NCBI RefSeq assembly: GCF_001011155.1
Contig: NZ_CP011481.1
Span: forward strand, 59,421-123,420
Source: Hoeflea sp. IMCC20628
Lineage (GTDB): Bacteria; Pseudomonadota; Alphaproteobacteria; Rhizobiales; Rhizobiaceae
DNA length: 64,000 nt
Direction of reading: 5' to 3'
Positions 44,796-53,620 of the stretch are shown one piece after another (within the stretch, counting starts at the first letter, position 1; every line of letters starts with the position of its first letter). Under the pieces are notes generated by a model. That model did no database searches, had not been told where the DNA came from, and was given only the letters and a program-made list of their open reading frames with translations. Both the position numbers and the translations under genes were made by a program.

Positions 44796-46952
44796 TTAGA
44801 AAGTAGTGCGCACACTCGCCCCGATCCAGGTGTTTGGACTTTCCCCGGCACTTGTGACATTGCCTACGATCGAGAAAATTGTATCGCCGAATTTTGCTTC
44901 AGCACCGAGACCGGCTCGCATCCAGTCTTGCTCGTAGGGGGATGCGGCCACGTTGAATGCGCCCAAGCCTATGACCTGGCCGGTGACATTGCTGCCGGCG
45001 GATTGGAAGCGGTGAATGGCCTCCAAGGTGCCAATCACATTGACCGTTTCAGAAACTGGAACGCGGGCGTCAAAGCCAATGCGGGCTTGGGTTGTGTTGT
45101 CGCACAGCTTGTCAAAACTGGCCGGAAACGCGCCACCGGTTTCGGAATAGCCGTCCATACAGGCATGTGCGTGCGAAGCTTCAACATAGGGCGAAAGATA
45201 AGGAACCATGTTCTCCCATTGCAAGCGGCCGCGAATGCCGAATCCGGTAAGATCGGTCTTGCCTGTGGAACTTGAAATTAGGCCGCCATTGGCGATGTAG
45301 TTGCGCGTGATATCAGCGCTGCCGAGGAGTGCCGTGCCCGTCAACACGCCCCACAGCCCGCCGGCGTTGGTTGGATAAAGCTGACCGATGGTTTCAAGCT
45401 TGGCATAGGTGCTCAAGACATCGGTGCTTCCACCAAAGCCGGAATTCTGTCTATTGCCTGAAACACCAATGGCGCCGTTGATTTGAACCGCGCCCAAATT
45501 TCGCCCCACGCCGAGTTCGCCCACACCAACGGAACCGTCGCGCGTACCGTGATCGTCACGGCCCAGGTCTCCATTCAGCCAAACAATATTGCGTTGCGCC
45601 GGTGCGCGCCTGTCCAGCGGTCGGCTGCCCGCCCCGTTGAGCAAGAGGCCAAGCCCGTTTACCGTCGTCGCGTTCGTGGCTGCCGCATTGCCCAGTGTCG
45701 CGTTCAGGTCGGTCAAGGTGATGAGGCCCATGCCCGTATCACCGTCAACTGCGCCGACATCGACCGGATTATTGTCGATTGGGTCCTTGTCGACCGGATC
45801 TTTGTCGACCACATCTTTGTCACCGCTGGATACATCAGTGGTGTAGCTGCAGGTCGACGGTCCCGTGCCATTGCCACGGGCTATGTAGAGGTCAGAGCGA
45901 ACAAAGGGGCCGAACCCGGATGGGAAAGTCCCACCAACCACGACGCTGCCGTCGCAATTGGTTGCGCGCGCTGTGTAGGTGCTGCCGTCAAGAATGCTCA
46001 CACCGCTCGTGCGCAGCCATTGTTCGACGCTGACAAGGCCGCTGGTTTCATCCCAGCGAAAACCGGATGGATATCCTGGGTCAGCAATGTCGCCAACCAA
46101 AACTTTTCCGTTTCCGGAGACCCCATAGGCAATTGAGCCGCGGTCTGTCTGCCCAAGGGTCGAAACAACACCATCAACCCAGCGCACTGCGACCTGATGA
46201 CCGCCCATTTTGGAACTGCCGCCGATGACCCTACCGTCATAGGAGACATCCAGAGCATTGGAACTGCCGCCTTCCAGCGTCGGCAGCGCCACCATGCCTG
46301 TGTCGTTGGTCCACGAAAAGGCGCGCGGAATTGTGGGAGTTGTAAAGCCCGAGGAAATCCCGACGGCAACAGCACCATCACCGGAAGAGGCGTAAGCTGC
46401 TGACGAGACTTCGTCTGCGTCAAGTTGGCCAAGGCTCAGCATGCCGCCGGCGCTCGTCCAACGCATGGCGCGTAATCGCCCGCCGCCATCATAGGAACCA
46501 CCGACAATGACGTTCCCATCGGCCGAAATTCCAAGGCCGCTCGAATTGTTGGAGCCGAGTGACCCAAGGTCCTGAAAACCGCTTGCGGCTGTCCAGCGAT
46601 AGGCCCGGTTTCCCGTGGTGTCGGAATCAAAGATTGAATTGTTTGCAGTCCCCGTAACAACTGAACCGTCGCCGGAAATGCCCAGGGCATCGAGCTTGAA
46701 CAAGATACCGCGCTCTACGCCCCCGAGCGAAGTGAACCCGGTGCCTTGAGTCCAGACCATTGCGTGACTGGACGTGCCGCCGTCCAGCGGATCTGTATTG
46801 CCGATTACCACCGAGCCGTTATCGGAAACCCCTGTGCCTTTCAGCCTTTCGCCGGTGTTCAAATACTCTTGGGCGCTGGCGGGTATCGCCAACAAGCAAG
46901 CACTGCCTAGCGCCGTGGCACTCAGAAGGCATTTAAATTTAAGAAAGTTCAT
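44796..46952 (-). CDS. HAF-repeat autotransporter
   Basis: 718 aa. A signal peptide (ends AIPASAQ) precedes a passenger with repeated HAF-type units, such as 'GISGDGSVVTG', 'GISADGNVIVGGSYDGGG' and 'DVSYDGRVIGGSS', each followed by 'A.RW' strands (about residues 40-340). A linker of DKDP/DKDV repeats follows (about 375-400). The last ~270 residues are a beta-barrel autotransporter domain ending in Phe. ATG 46952 has AGGGGCA upstream. Surface or outer-membrane location; ligand unknown. It is divergent from the histidine kinase gene across a 236-bp region with a strong dyad. Confidence 0.8.
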   Translation of the reverse strand: MNFLKFKCLLSATALGSACLLAIPASAQEYLNTGERLKGTGVSDNGSVVIGNTDPLDGGTSSHAMVWTQGTGFTSLGGVERGILFKLDALGISGDGSVVTGTANNSIFDSDTTGNRAYRWTAASGFQDLGSLGSNNSSGLGISADGNVIVGGSYDGGGRLRAMRWTSAGGMLSLGQLDADEVSSAAYASSGDGAVAVGISSGFTTPTIPRAFSWTNDTGMVALPTLEGGSSNALDVSYDGRVIGGSSKMGGHQVAVRWVDGVVSTLGQTDRGSIAYGVSGNGKVLVGDIADPGYPSGFRWDETSGLVSVEQWLRTSGVSILDGSTYTARATNCDGSVVVGGTFPSGFGPFVRSDLYIARGNGTGPSTCSYTTDVSSGDKDVVDKDPVDKDPIDNNPVDVGAVDGDTGMGLITLTDLNATLGNAAATNATTVNGLGLLLNGAGSRPLDRRAPAQRNIVWLNGDLGRDDHGTRDGSVGVGELGVGRNLGAVQINGAIGVSGNRQNSGFGGSTDVLSTYAKLETIGQLYPTNAGGLWGVLTGTALLGSADITRNYIANGGLISSSTGKTDLTGFGIRGRLQWENMVPYLSPYVEASHAHACMDGYSETGGAFPASFDKLCDNTTQARIGFDARVPVSETVNVIGTLEAIHRFQSAGSNVTGQVIGLGAFNVAASPYEQDWMRAGLGAEAKFGDTIFSIVGNVTSAGESPNTWIGASVRTTF

Positions 46953-47095
46953 TGGTGCCCCTGACAAAGAAAATCCAGTGGAGACATCAGCCTGGAGGTC
47001 GGTCGCAATGTCATAAAATTGCTGAACTCCGGATTATCGGCCGGTCTTCACGATACTCACGAAGCTAAAATGACGTGAATCGGCGGTTACCGGTA

Positions 47096-47111
47096 TCCCC
47101 TGAACAGGGGA
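47096..47111. promoter_or_regulatory. 7-2-7 inverted repeat between autotransporter and kinase genes
   Basis: TCCCCTG-AA-CAGGGGA. The 7-2-7 geometry is that of NarL/FixJ-family response-regulator sites. The response regulator encoded at 49333 belongs to this family, so autoregulation or control of the autotransporter is plausible. Confidence 0.5.
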
Positions 47112-47188
47112 CGTCAAGGAACATTTAGCGGGAGACGTGATGTCGGCGATGCGCTAAATTTCAGTTTTAATCGTCTAGAGAACAGTCA

Positions 47189-49336
47189 TTGGAACATCGA
47201 AAAAGCTCGTTCTTAAATGTCTTAACCACTGGGCTGGCAGCAGCTTTTCTGGTTGCCGCGACGATTTACATCGCACTCAGCCAGCCCTGGATGGGATTGA
47301 CCCTTTCTGGCCAGAATGTCGAGCAGGGACTAAGGGTCGTTGCCGTTGATCCGGGCGGACCTGCCACCGGAATAAAGCCAGGTGATTATCTTCTTAGGGT
47401 TGCCGGTGGCGGGCAGGAATTGGTCTTACAGCCCTTTGACGCTGTTGAAGAGCCCGACGCCGCCAGAACTTATGCCGAATATAGAAATTTCTTCGTTCGC
47501 CAGGGACGCATTGCCAATATAATCCACTCTGGAACTGTCACTTTCACGTTGGGAGATGGTTCAAAGGCTAGCTTCACGCCATACACTGCGCGGCCGATTA
47601 TCAGTCTACCCATCGTCTTTTGGATGCAGCTTCTGGCCGGCTTTACCAGCGCACTGATCTCGGGATGGGCGCTCGGTTTCCGTCAAAACATTGTCGGGGT
47701 CAGAATATTGGTGTTAAGTAACGCCGCCTTGCTGATAGGCTGCTTTCCCACCGCCATTTACACGTCGCGCGAACTCGCGCTCGGCGGAAACTTGTTCCGC
47801 GCGCTCTCGGCACTCAACTCCACCGGTTCCTTAGGGTTTTGCGTGCTGCTGTTGGCGCTGTTTTTGGTGTACCCGCGCCGGTTGGTGCCTTTATTCGTGC
47901 TAGGTCTGCTTGCCGCTGTTTTTGTTCTCTGGAGCGTCATTGAATTTTTTCAGATCGGCTTGTCGGTACCAGGCGTTGCTCGCTATCTGCCCATCACGCT
48001 GACTGCTTCAGCGGCATTTTTAGCGGCAGCCATGCAATACCTGCGCGCAAGAGGCGATCCGCAAACCCGCACCGCGATAGGCTGGTTCGGATTCTCGCTG
48101 GCGCTTTGCATCGCCATTTTCAATCTGTTTTACACCATCCCTCCGTTGCTTGGCCGCGAGGCGGATGTGCCACCGGTCGCGGGTTTTGCGATAGCTCTCA
48201 TTCTATTTGGAGGAATGACGCTCAGCGTCGTCCGCTATCGCCTGTTAGATATTGAAATATGGACATTCCGGTTATTGCTTTACGGTGCGGGCGTTGTCGC
48301 GTTTGCTATTTTTCACATTCTCCTCATATCAGTAACGTCGCTTGATGAAGTTCCCGCTTTTGGCGTTTCCCTTGCCGCGGTAAGCGCGTTGTTTATCCTT
48401 ATACGTGCTGCGATCACTCGGCATTTTCTGCCTCAGCAAAATCTGCACCGTCAGATGTTTGAGGAAGTGGTAAACGTCGCCATGACTGTTCCAAACGGTG
48501 CTCGTAATCAGAAGTGGCAGGATCTCCTCATACGCGCTTTCGGTCCCTTGCATTTGGAAAGTACGGCTGAATTCGCAACCCCGCATTCCGATAGCAACGG
48601 TCGTTCTCTGAACATTCCCGGCGGCGGCTTGGTTTCGCCCCTCAGGCTCGTCCGCGCACAAGCCGGAATCCGATCTTTTTCTCGACGAGACGTGGATCTG
48701 GCGGGCGACCTTTATGGGATGCTACGACACTCCAGCGCCAGCCGTGACGCCTATGCTCAGGGCATAGCAGAGGAGCGTGCCCGTATCGGGCGGGATATGC
48801 ACGACAATATAGGAGCAAAACTGCTCAGCGCGCTGCACGGCACAAGACCGGAAAGCAAGGATGCTATGATTCGAGATGCTCTGTCGGATTTGCGAGATAT
48901 CATCAACAACGTCACCGGCTTGCCTCAAACCCTTGATGAAAGTCTGGCTGAATTGCGGCTTGAGACAGCCGAAAGGCTTTCCGCAGCCGGCCTTGCAATG
49001 CGGTGGACGTCTCATGGCGACGATGATGCGCCGGTCTCCCCCATTGCTACCCATGCATTGCGGTCGATTGTTCGAGAGGGGGTGAGCAACTCCATTCGCC
49101 ATGCAAACGCTAAAACAGTTACCGTTGAAATCGCGCATGCAAATGGCTGGCTGGCGTTGACCATTAGTGATGATGGTCAGTGCGCTGCAGCGGACCTTCA
49201 GCGCGGCACCGGCAGCGGGCTCGCCGGAATTCGCGCCAGGGTGGTCGCGCTCAAAGGTCAGATGGAGATCATCGAGAGCGGGCCTGGCTTCACGCTAAAG
49301 GCCCAATTCTCGAGTGTTCAAGGTTCGCGCACATGA
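47189..49336 (+). CDS. NarL-type (HisKA_3) sensor histidine kinase with N-terminal PDZ-like and multi-helix sensor
   Basis: 715 aa. Helix 1 (about 10-30) is followed by a PDZ-like periplasmic domain ('VVAVDPGGPATGIKPGDYLL'), then about eight membrane helices (140-400). The kinase module follows: H-box 'ARIGRDMHDNIGAKLLSALH' (His about 540) and a C-terminal HATPase with 'LRSIVREGVSNSIRHANA' and SDDGQ and GLAGI motifs. The start is TTG 47189; the next in-frame ATG would remove the first helix. It overlaps the response-regulator gene by four bases. Confidence 0.85.
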   Translation: MEHRKSSFLNVLTTGLAAAFLVAATIYIALSQPWMGLTLSGQNVEQGLRVVAVDPGGPATGIKPGDYLLRVAGGGQELVLQPFDAVEEPDAARTYAEYRNFFVRQGRIANIIHSGTVTFTLGDGSKASFTPYTARPIISLPIVFWMQLLAGFTSALISGWALGFRQNIVGVRILVLSNAALLIGCFPTAIYTSRELALGGNLFRALSALNSTGSLGFCVLLLALFLVYPRRLVPLFVLGLLAAVFVLWSVIEFFQIGLSVPGVARYLPITLTASAAFLAAAMQYLRARGDPQTRTAIGWFGFSLALCIAIFNLFYTIPPLLGREADVPPVAGFAIALILFGGMTLSVVRYRLLDIEIWTFRLLLYGAGVVAFAIFHILLISVTSLDEVPAFGVSLAAVSALFILIRAAITRHFLPQQNLHRQMFEEVVNVAMTVPNGARNQKWQDLLIRAFGPLHLESTAEFATPHSDSNGRSLNIPGGGLVSPLRLVRAQAGIRSFSRRDVDLAGDLYGMLRHSSASRDAYAQGIAEERARIGRDMHDNIGAKLLSALHGTRPESKDAMIRDALSDLRDIINNVTGLPQTLDESLAELRLETAERLSAAGLAMRWTSHGDDDAPVSPIATHALRSIVREGVSNSIRHANAKTVTVEIAHANGWLALTISDDGQCAAADLQRGTGSGLAGIRARVVALKGQMEIIESGPGFTLKAQFSSVQGSRT

Positions 49337-49974
49337 AACACGTCCTGATAGTCGAAGATGTTTCGGAAACGCGGAACTGGCTCGGTGACGTCGCGCGCGC
49401 GGCATTTCCTGAATGTACCACAACTATGACTGACAGCTTGCGGGCCGGGCGTGCGGCGGTAGACAGGTTCGTCTTCGATCTGGCTCTGATCGATCTTGGT
49501 CTGCCTGATGGCAACGGATTGGACCTGCTGTCCTATATACGGCGATCCGGCGCGCCGACTCTCGGTGTCGTTACTACGGTGATGGCGGACGATGCCAATA
49601 TTGTTGCAGCACTGTCACGCGGGGCAAGTGGTTATCTGCTCAAAGAGCAGCCTGCCGAGCGCATTGTGCAGCAGCTTACGCAGCTTGCTGAGGGTATTCC
49701 CGCGCTATCGCCGTCGATTGCGCGACGCATTATGGAGCACTTCCGTCGCACGGGACCAGTGTCGGAAGAATCTTCCACACTGTCGGCACGTGAACGCGAG
49801 GTATTGGCCTTTATCAGCCGTGGATTGCGCAACGTTGATGTCGCCGAAACCCTAGGCCTTTCAGAAAGCACGGTCGCCAGTCACCTGAAATCGATCTATC
49901 GAAAGCTTGGAATTTCGTCCCGCGCGGAAGCTTCCTGGCATGCGACGCGTATGGGATTGGCGCCGGGAGATTAG
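49333..49974 (+). CDS. NarL/FixJ-family response regulator
   Basis: 213 aa. A receiver domain with phospho-acceptor Asp in FDLALIDLGLPDG (about residue 53) and Lys in YLLKEQ is followed by a LuxR-type helix-turn-helix ('LSAREREVLAFISRGL', 'TLGLSESTVASHLKSIYRKL'). ATG overlaps the kinase stop (ATGA), so the pair is a co-translated two-component system. Likely targets include the dyad at 47096. Confidence 0.9.
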   Translation: MKHVLIVEDVSETRNWLGDVARAAFPECTTTMTDSLRAGRAAVDRFVFDLALIDLGLPDGNGLDLLSYIRRSGAPTLGVVTTVMADDANIVAALSRGASGYLLKEQPAERIVQQLTQLAEGIPALSPSIARRIMEHFRRTGPVSEESSTLSAREREVLAFISRGLRNVDVAETLGLSESTVASHLKSIYRKLGISSRAEASWHATRMGLAPGD

Positions 49975-50050
49975 TGGGCGCCGGGATATCGCGGCTTTCT
50001 GCTACCTGACCGGCTGAGGATAGCCCAACATTCTCGAGAAGCCGCAAACA

Positions 50051-50672
50051 GGCACTGTAAACTTAACGAATACCGGTCAAGATTTTCGCCCTCCGCTTTC
50101 GGTTATGCGGTTTGCAGGCGAGCGATCTCGTTCCACATTTGCATGGCTGCGGTTCTCAGGTCGCGGTGATGGTGGGACGGGATATCGTGGCGTGGAATGT
50201 GGAAGAGATTGGCGACCGGGTCATGGATGGAGACGAAACGCTGGAGATGTCGAGCTGACTTGAAGCCCTTCATGATGCGCTCTCGCCGTCGTGTCGGCTG
50301 ATGTGAATTCTCAGCCCGGTTGTTGAGGCCTTTGTGTGAACGATGCTCGACGCCGGGCATGATCTCTCGCTTGGCAGCGCCATAATATCGCAGTTTGTCG
50401 GTGATCATCACACGAGGAGCTTGCCCCTGTCCTTTCAGAAGCTTTCGCATCAGACGTTTGGCTGCCTTGGTATTACGGCGGCTCTGCACCAGCACATCAA
50501 GAACAAAGCCATCCTGATCGACGGCCCGCCACAGCCAGTGCTTCTTGCCGCCGATGGAGATGACGACTTCATCGAGATACCATTTGTCGCCAAGCTTTCC
50601 GGCTGACCGGCGCCGGATTTCGTTGGCAAAATGGCGACCAAATTTCTCGACCCAAAGGCGGACTGTCTGTTG
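50051..50672 (-). pseudogene. IS6-family element (copy D), 5'-truncated transposase
   Basis: The left terminal repeat GGCACTGTAAACTTAAC is at 50051. The transposase frame ends at 50103 and is intact from QTVRLWVEKFGRHFANEIRR to the C-terminus AAMQMWNEIARLQTA. Upstream of about 50672 the homology stops, so the N-terminal third and the right repeat are missing. It is the complementary half to copy C at 44.2-44.8 kb, but the sequences differ, so they are not pieces of one element. Confidence 0.75.
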
Positions 50673-50684
50673 AAATCTTATCTG

Positions 50685-50735
50685 CGCACCAACGCCTCTT
50701 TGATCGGCTGGCATATTTGGTTGCTCCCGCCAATG
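50685..50735 (-). mobile_element. small IS5-end relic
   Basis: The segment gcaccaacgcctctttgat...gcatatttggttgctcccgcc closely resembles the left end of the IS5 relic at 24843 (tttgatgg...gcctatttggttgctcccgcc). It is about 50 bp and carries no gene. Confidence 0.45.
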
Positions 50736-50916
50736 CTTGTGCCGGTTATTAGCGAACGTCGTCGGTGCCGACATTGGCGCCATGGTCACCACGGCGGTGG
50801 TGATGATGGTCATCATGCCGATGAAGTTGTCGGCCCGCGGATGGTCGCCCCGCCTTGACAAGAAGTGGGTGAATGCTAACTATCGCGTATATGAAATACG
50901 ATTAAGTCAGAATTTC

Positions 50917-50945
50917 TTGACATTTGAAATGTGAAATTATAACTT
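50917..50945 (+). promoter_or_regulatory. promoter with internal palindrome before the HipA-like gene
   Basis: A consensus -35 TTGACA (50917-50922) is followed after 17 bp by a weak -10 (TAACTT). The 13-bp palindrome ACATTTGAAATGT (50920-50932) overlaps the -35, a good place for an autoregulatory operator. Confidence 0.5.
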
Positions 50946-50962
50946 TCTCGTAGGTAAAATAC

Positions 50963-52813
50963 GTGAAAGTTACAGAATTGCTCTATCTCGTTGGCGAAAA
51001 TCTCGACAAAACCCGCGCTCATTATCAGGCCGAAACCGGCAAGATCGTGCAGCTCATGCGCGGCATTTATGTCGATGCCGACGCTGATGCCGATGCTGAT
51101 GTGCTTCGGCACGCCATCCGGATTGCCCGCTATCTCTATCCGCGCGCCTATCTCTCTTCCGCCAGCGCCGTCCTGCTCGCACCGACGCGCGATGGTAGGC
51201 TCTTTATCAGCGGGCCGCGCAACCAGCGCACCCGGATCAGGACCCTGGAAATAATCCAGAATAGCGCACCAGATTATCCAGCGACTGCCAGCGCCATAAT
51301 CGATGACGGCATGGGTGAATTCCGAACCAATGTCTCGTCCATTCGCCAGCGCTTTCTCGAAGCCTTTCGTCTGCGCAGCGAGCATGCCGCGTCGATCGAC
51401 GAGGCAATGCGCGCCGCCATCGCGCAGCGGCTGGTTGCCGAATATGGCGACCCGAAGGCCGCCGCTGACGCACTTTGGGCGCTGGCCCGTGAGAACCAGT
51501 GGTATCGCGAGGGCGAGCAGGCAGAGCGTTATCTGCTGCGCACCTCGGCGGAGGTCGAGGTTCGCAACGAAGCGGCGCTTGATTTCGTCGTCACCTGGCA
51601 CGGAAATCACATCGGGCATCTGTTGAACGACGGCTTTGAATGGCGCTGGGAACCGGATAAAGGGTTCGATCTCCCGCTGATCCAGCAGCGCATTCCCGGC
51701 AAGCTGCCGCCCTTTATTCTCTCACTGCTGCCTGAAGGCTGGCTGGAGCGCGTCCTCAAGGAAACCGATGAGCGCGCCGTTCTGCGCTCGGGCAAGCGCT
51801 ATATGTCGAATATCACCATCAGCACCAAGGCTGCCGCCCTCGACGCCTTGCCGGCCGATATCCTGGTCAGCCGCCTGAACGATTTCAAAGCCGGCGATAT
51901 CTTCACCGGCATCTATGCCGGGCCGAGCCGCGGGGATATCGAGCAGAGTTTCGAAGATAAGCTCGCACATCTTTATGCGAGCGCCGATACGCCGCGTCTC
52001 TCCGGAGTGCAGATCAAGGCTCCGATGTTCCTCTCAGAAGATGGAAAGCTCGTTCCCAGTACGGGGCTGCCCTTCACGCACATCCTCAAACCCGGCGGGA
52101 CTGGCGGCTTTCAGGCGCTACCGGTGATCGAACACCTCGCCATGGCGCTCGGCCGCCATGCCGGGTTCACCGTGCCACAAACGGCGCTGACCGTCATGCC
52201 GGACGGGATGCCGCCGGCATTGATCGTCGAGCGTTTTGACATACGGACTTCCGCCGATGACAAGCGGTGCCTTGCGCTCGAAGATTTGTGCTCGGTTCTC
52301 GATCTTACCCCCGACGCCAAATATAGCGGCACGATCGAGCGTATCGCGCGCGCCGTGCGACCGCTTGCGACCGAACCCGAAGCCGCGTTGCTGCTCGTCC
52401 TCAAACGAGCGCTGTTCGCCTGGTTGATTGCTGATGGCGATATGCACCTCAAGAACCTGGCGCTGCTCAAGATTGCGCAGCCGGGCACGCGCAAATTTTC
52501 GACTGTGCAGCTCGCGCCGCTGTATGACGCGGTCACCACGGTTGTCTTTCCGGGCCTAGAACACGATCGCATGGCCCTGAAGATCAATGGGAAGGATGAT
52601 CGTCTGCGCCGCTCGGACTTCCTCAAGATGGCGGCAACCGCGGGACTGAAAGCCGGCGCGGCCAACCGGGCGATCGACGAGATGCTTGCCGGACTTGGCG
52701 CAGGTGTCGAGGCGGTTAAAATTCCGAATGTCTCCGGCATCGACGAAGACATTGCAAGCAAGGCCGTGCAGATGCTCACGCTGTGCCACGAGCGGGTCGG
52801 TGGCTTTGAGTGA
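50963..52813 (+). CDS. HipA-like kinase fused to an N-terminal AbiEi-type winged-helix domain
   Basis: 616 aa, start GTG. Residues ~1-190 look like an AbiEi-type antitoxin/regulatory domain ('LMRGIYVD', YPRAYLSSASAVLL, 'DGRLFISGPR'). Residues ~200-616 are HipA-like: 'LPPFILSLLPEGWLERVL' (HipA N), 'SGVQIKAPMFL', 'THILKPGGTGGFQALPVIEH' and the catalytic 'LIADGDMHLKNLALLK' with LAPLYDAVTT (HipA C). HipA kinases phosphorylate targets such as aminoacyl-tRNA synthetases. Here antitoxin-like and toxin-like parts appear to be one chain, with no separate HipB gene upstream. A hexanucleotide repeat at 51074 encodes (DA)n. Confidence 0.75.
   Translation: MKVTELLYLVGENLDKTRAHYQAETGKIVQLMRGIYVDADADADADVLRHAIRIARYLYPRAYLSSASAVLLAPTRDGRLFISGPRNQRTRIRTLEIIQNSAPDYPATASAIIDDGMGEFRTNVSSIRQRFLEAFRLRSEHAASIDEAMRAAIAQRLVAEYGDPKAAADALWALARENQWYREGEQAERYLLRTSAEVEVRNEAALDFVVTWHGNHIGHLLNDGFEWRWEPDKGFDLPLIQQRIPGKLPPFILSLLPEGWLERVLKETDERAVLRSGKRYMSNITISTKAAALDALPADILVSRLNDFKAGDIFTGIYAGPSRGDIEQSFEDKLAHLYASADTPRLSGVQIKAPMFLSEDGKLVPSTGLPFTHILKPGGTGGFQALPVIEHLAMALGRHAGFTVPQTALTVMPDGMPPALIVERFDIRTSADDKRCLALEDLCSVLDLTPDAKYSGTIERIARAVRPLATEPEAALLLVLKRALFAWLIADGDMHLKNLALLKIAQPGTRKFSTVQLAPLYDAVTTVVFPGLEHDRMALKINGKDDRLRRSDFLKMAATAGLKAGAANRAIDEMLAGLGAGVEAVKIPNVSGIDEDIASKAVQMLTLCHERVGGFE
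51074..51103 (+). repeat. hexanucleotide repeat GATGCC/GATGCT in the HipA-like gene
   Basis: Five imperfect units (GATGCC GACGCT GATGCC GATGCT GATGTG) encode alternating Asp-Ala. Unit loss or gain would stay in frame and only lengthen the acidic linker after GIYV. Confidence 0.7.
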
Positions 52814-52912
52814 CTTAGAGAGGAAGCGTTCCCTTAACATCCAGGGCGGTATTTTACGGCATGAGCGCGAAGCCGCCGGCCGCTATTGCGACGCCCCGAT
52901 AAAAGCGTCCAC

Positions 52913-52989
52913 GCGGTTTGGCTCTATTTTCGCTTTCCGCTGAGCCTGCGCCATGTAGAAGATCTGCTGGCTGAGCGTGGCATCGAAGC
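52913..52989 (+). pseudogene. IS6 transposase N-terminal fragment
   Basis: The plus strand encodes 'VWLYFRFPLSLRHVEDLLAE' RGIE, the conserved N-terminal segment of IS6-family transposases, with nothing of the remainder. It lies in the short gap between the HipA-like gene and the WGR gene. Confidence 0.6.
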
Positions 52990-53032
52990 CAAACTTCTGC
53001 GCTGAATGAACAACGAAGTGCAACACTCTCAT

Positions 53033-53296
53033 TCAAATGGGTTTGCGCATTGGACTTCTCGATCGATAACCTCGCTTGTGTTTCTTGCGCATCAGATCCA
53101 GAAACAGATCTACCGCTTCTCCTTCGCTCTCAAATTGTTGCATCCTGCTCTGACCACGACTGCCGATGCGGCCCCATGTTCGGGTCAGACAGGCTTCACC
53201 AAACAACGTGCCCGAGATTTCCATGGCGTAATAGCGAGCCATGTTTTTGGAGGCGTCTGTGCGTTCGACATAGATGTGATAGGGCTGCGTGATCAT
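53033..53296 (-). CDS. WGR-domain protein
   Basis: 87 aa, nearly all one WGR domain: 'LTRTWGRIGSRGQSRMQQFE' followed by SEGEAVDLFLDLMRKKHKRGYR. WGR domains bind nucleic acid or assist DNA-repair and ribosylation enzymes, and stand-alone forms are common on alphaproteobacterial plasmids. It is convergent with the HipA-like gene. Partner unknown. Confidence 0.8.
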   Translation of the reverse strand: MITQPYHIYVERTDASKNMARYYAMEISGTLFGEACLTRTWGRIGSRGQSRMQQFESEGEAVDLFLDLMRKKHKRGYRSRSPMRKPI

Positions 53297-53547
53297 ACCG
53301 ACAATGTCGGGAATTCAGACTCCGGCGTCCAATGATATCGGTGAATCGGTATCCAGGGATTGATTCATATTCTTGATGGTTTTCGTGGAACAATACGTTT
53401 TGCAGTTTACGGATGAGACAGTACCTCGCTCAGTGATGCCCGGATGAATGTGCTTGAAAATATCTGCGGTGCCCTCACCCCTCACTGGGCAAGGATGTCG
53501 CGGCAGATCGGATCTGCCCTTTCGGGTTGATTATAGGTTGACCTTGA

Positions 53548-53579
53548 GTATCCCCCGCATGTGACCGGTCGGGGGATAC
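53548..53579. promoter_or_regulatory. 10-12-10 inverted repeat
   Basis: GTATCCCCCG and CGGGGGATAC are perfect inverted copies separated by 12 bases (catgtgaccggt). It lies in the 53297-53620 interval, which holds no gene, beyond the stop of the 53621 gene. It is either a large operator or a bidirectional hairpin. Confidence 0.5.
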
Positions 53580-53620
53580 AATCTCACATCCTTGGTCAGC
53601 GGCTTAAAGCCGGCCAGCGG

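Noticed and set aside
44222..50672. IS6 copies C and D as two halves of one element split by insertion of the autotransporter/kinase segment
   Set aside because: Their overlapping parts differ in sequence (for example TDKLRYYGAAKRE versus IHKFGSYGAAKRD) and both contain the middle of the transposase, so they are separate truncated copies.
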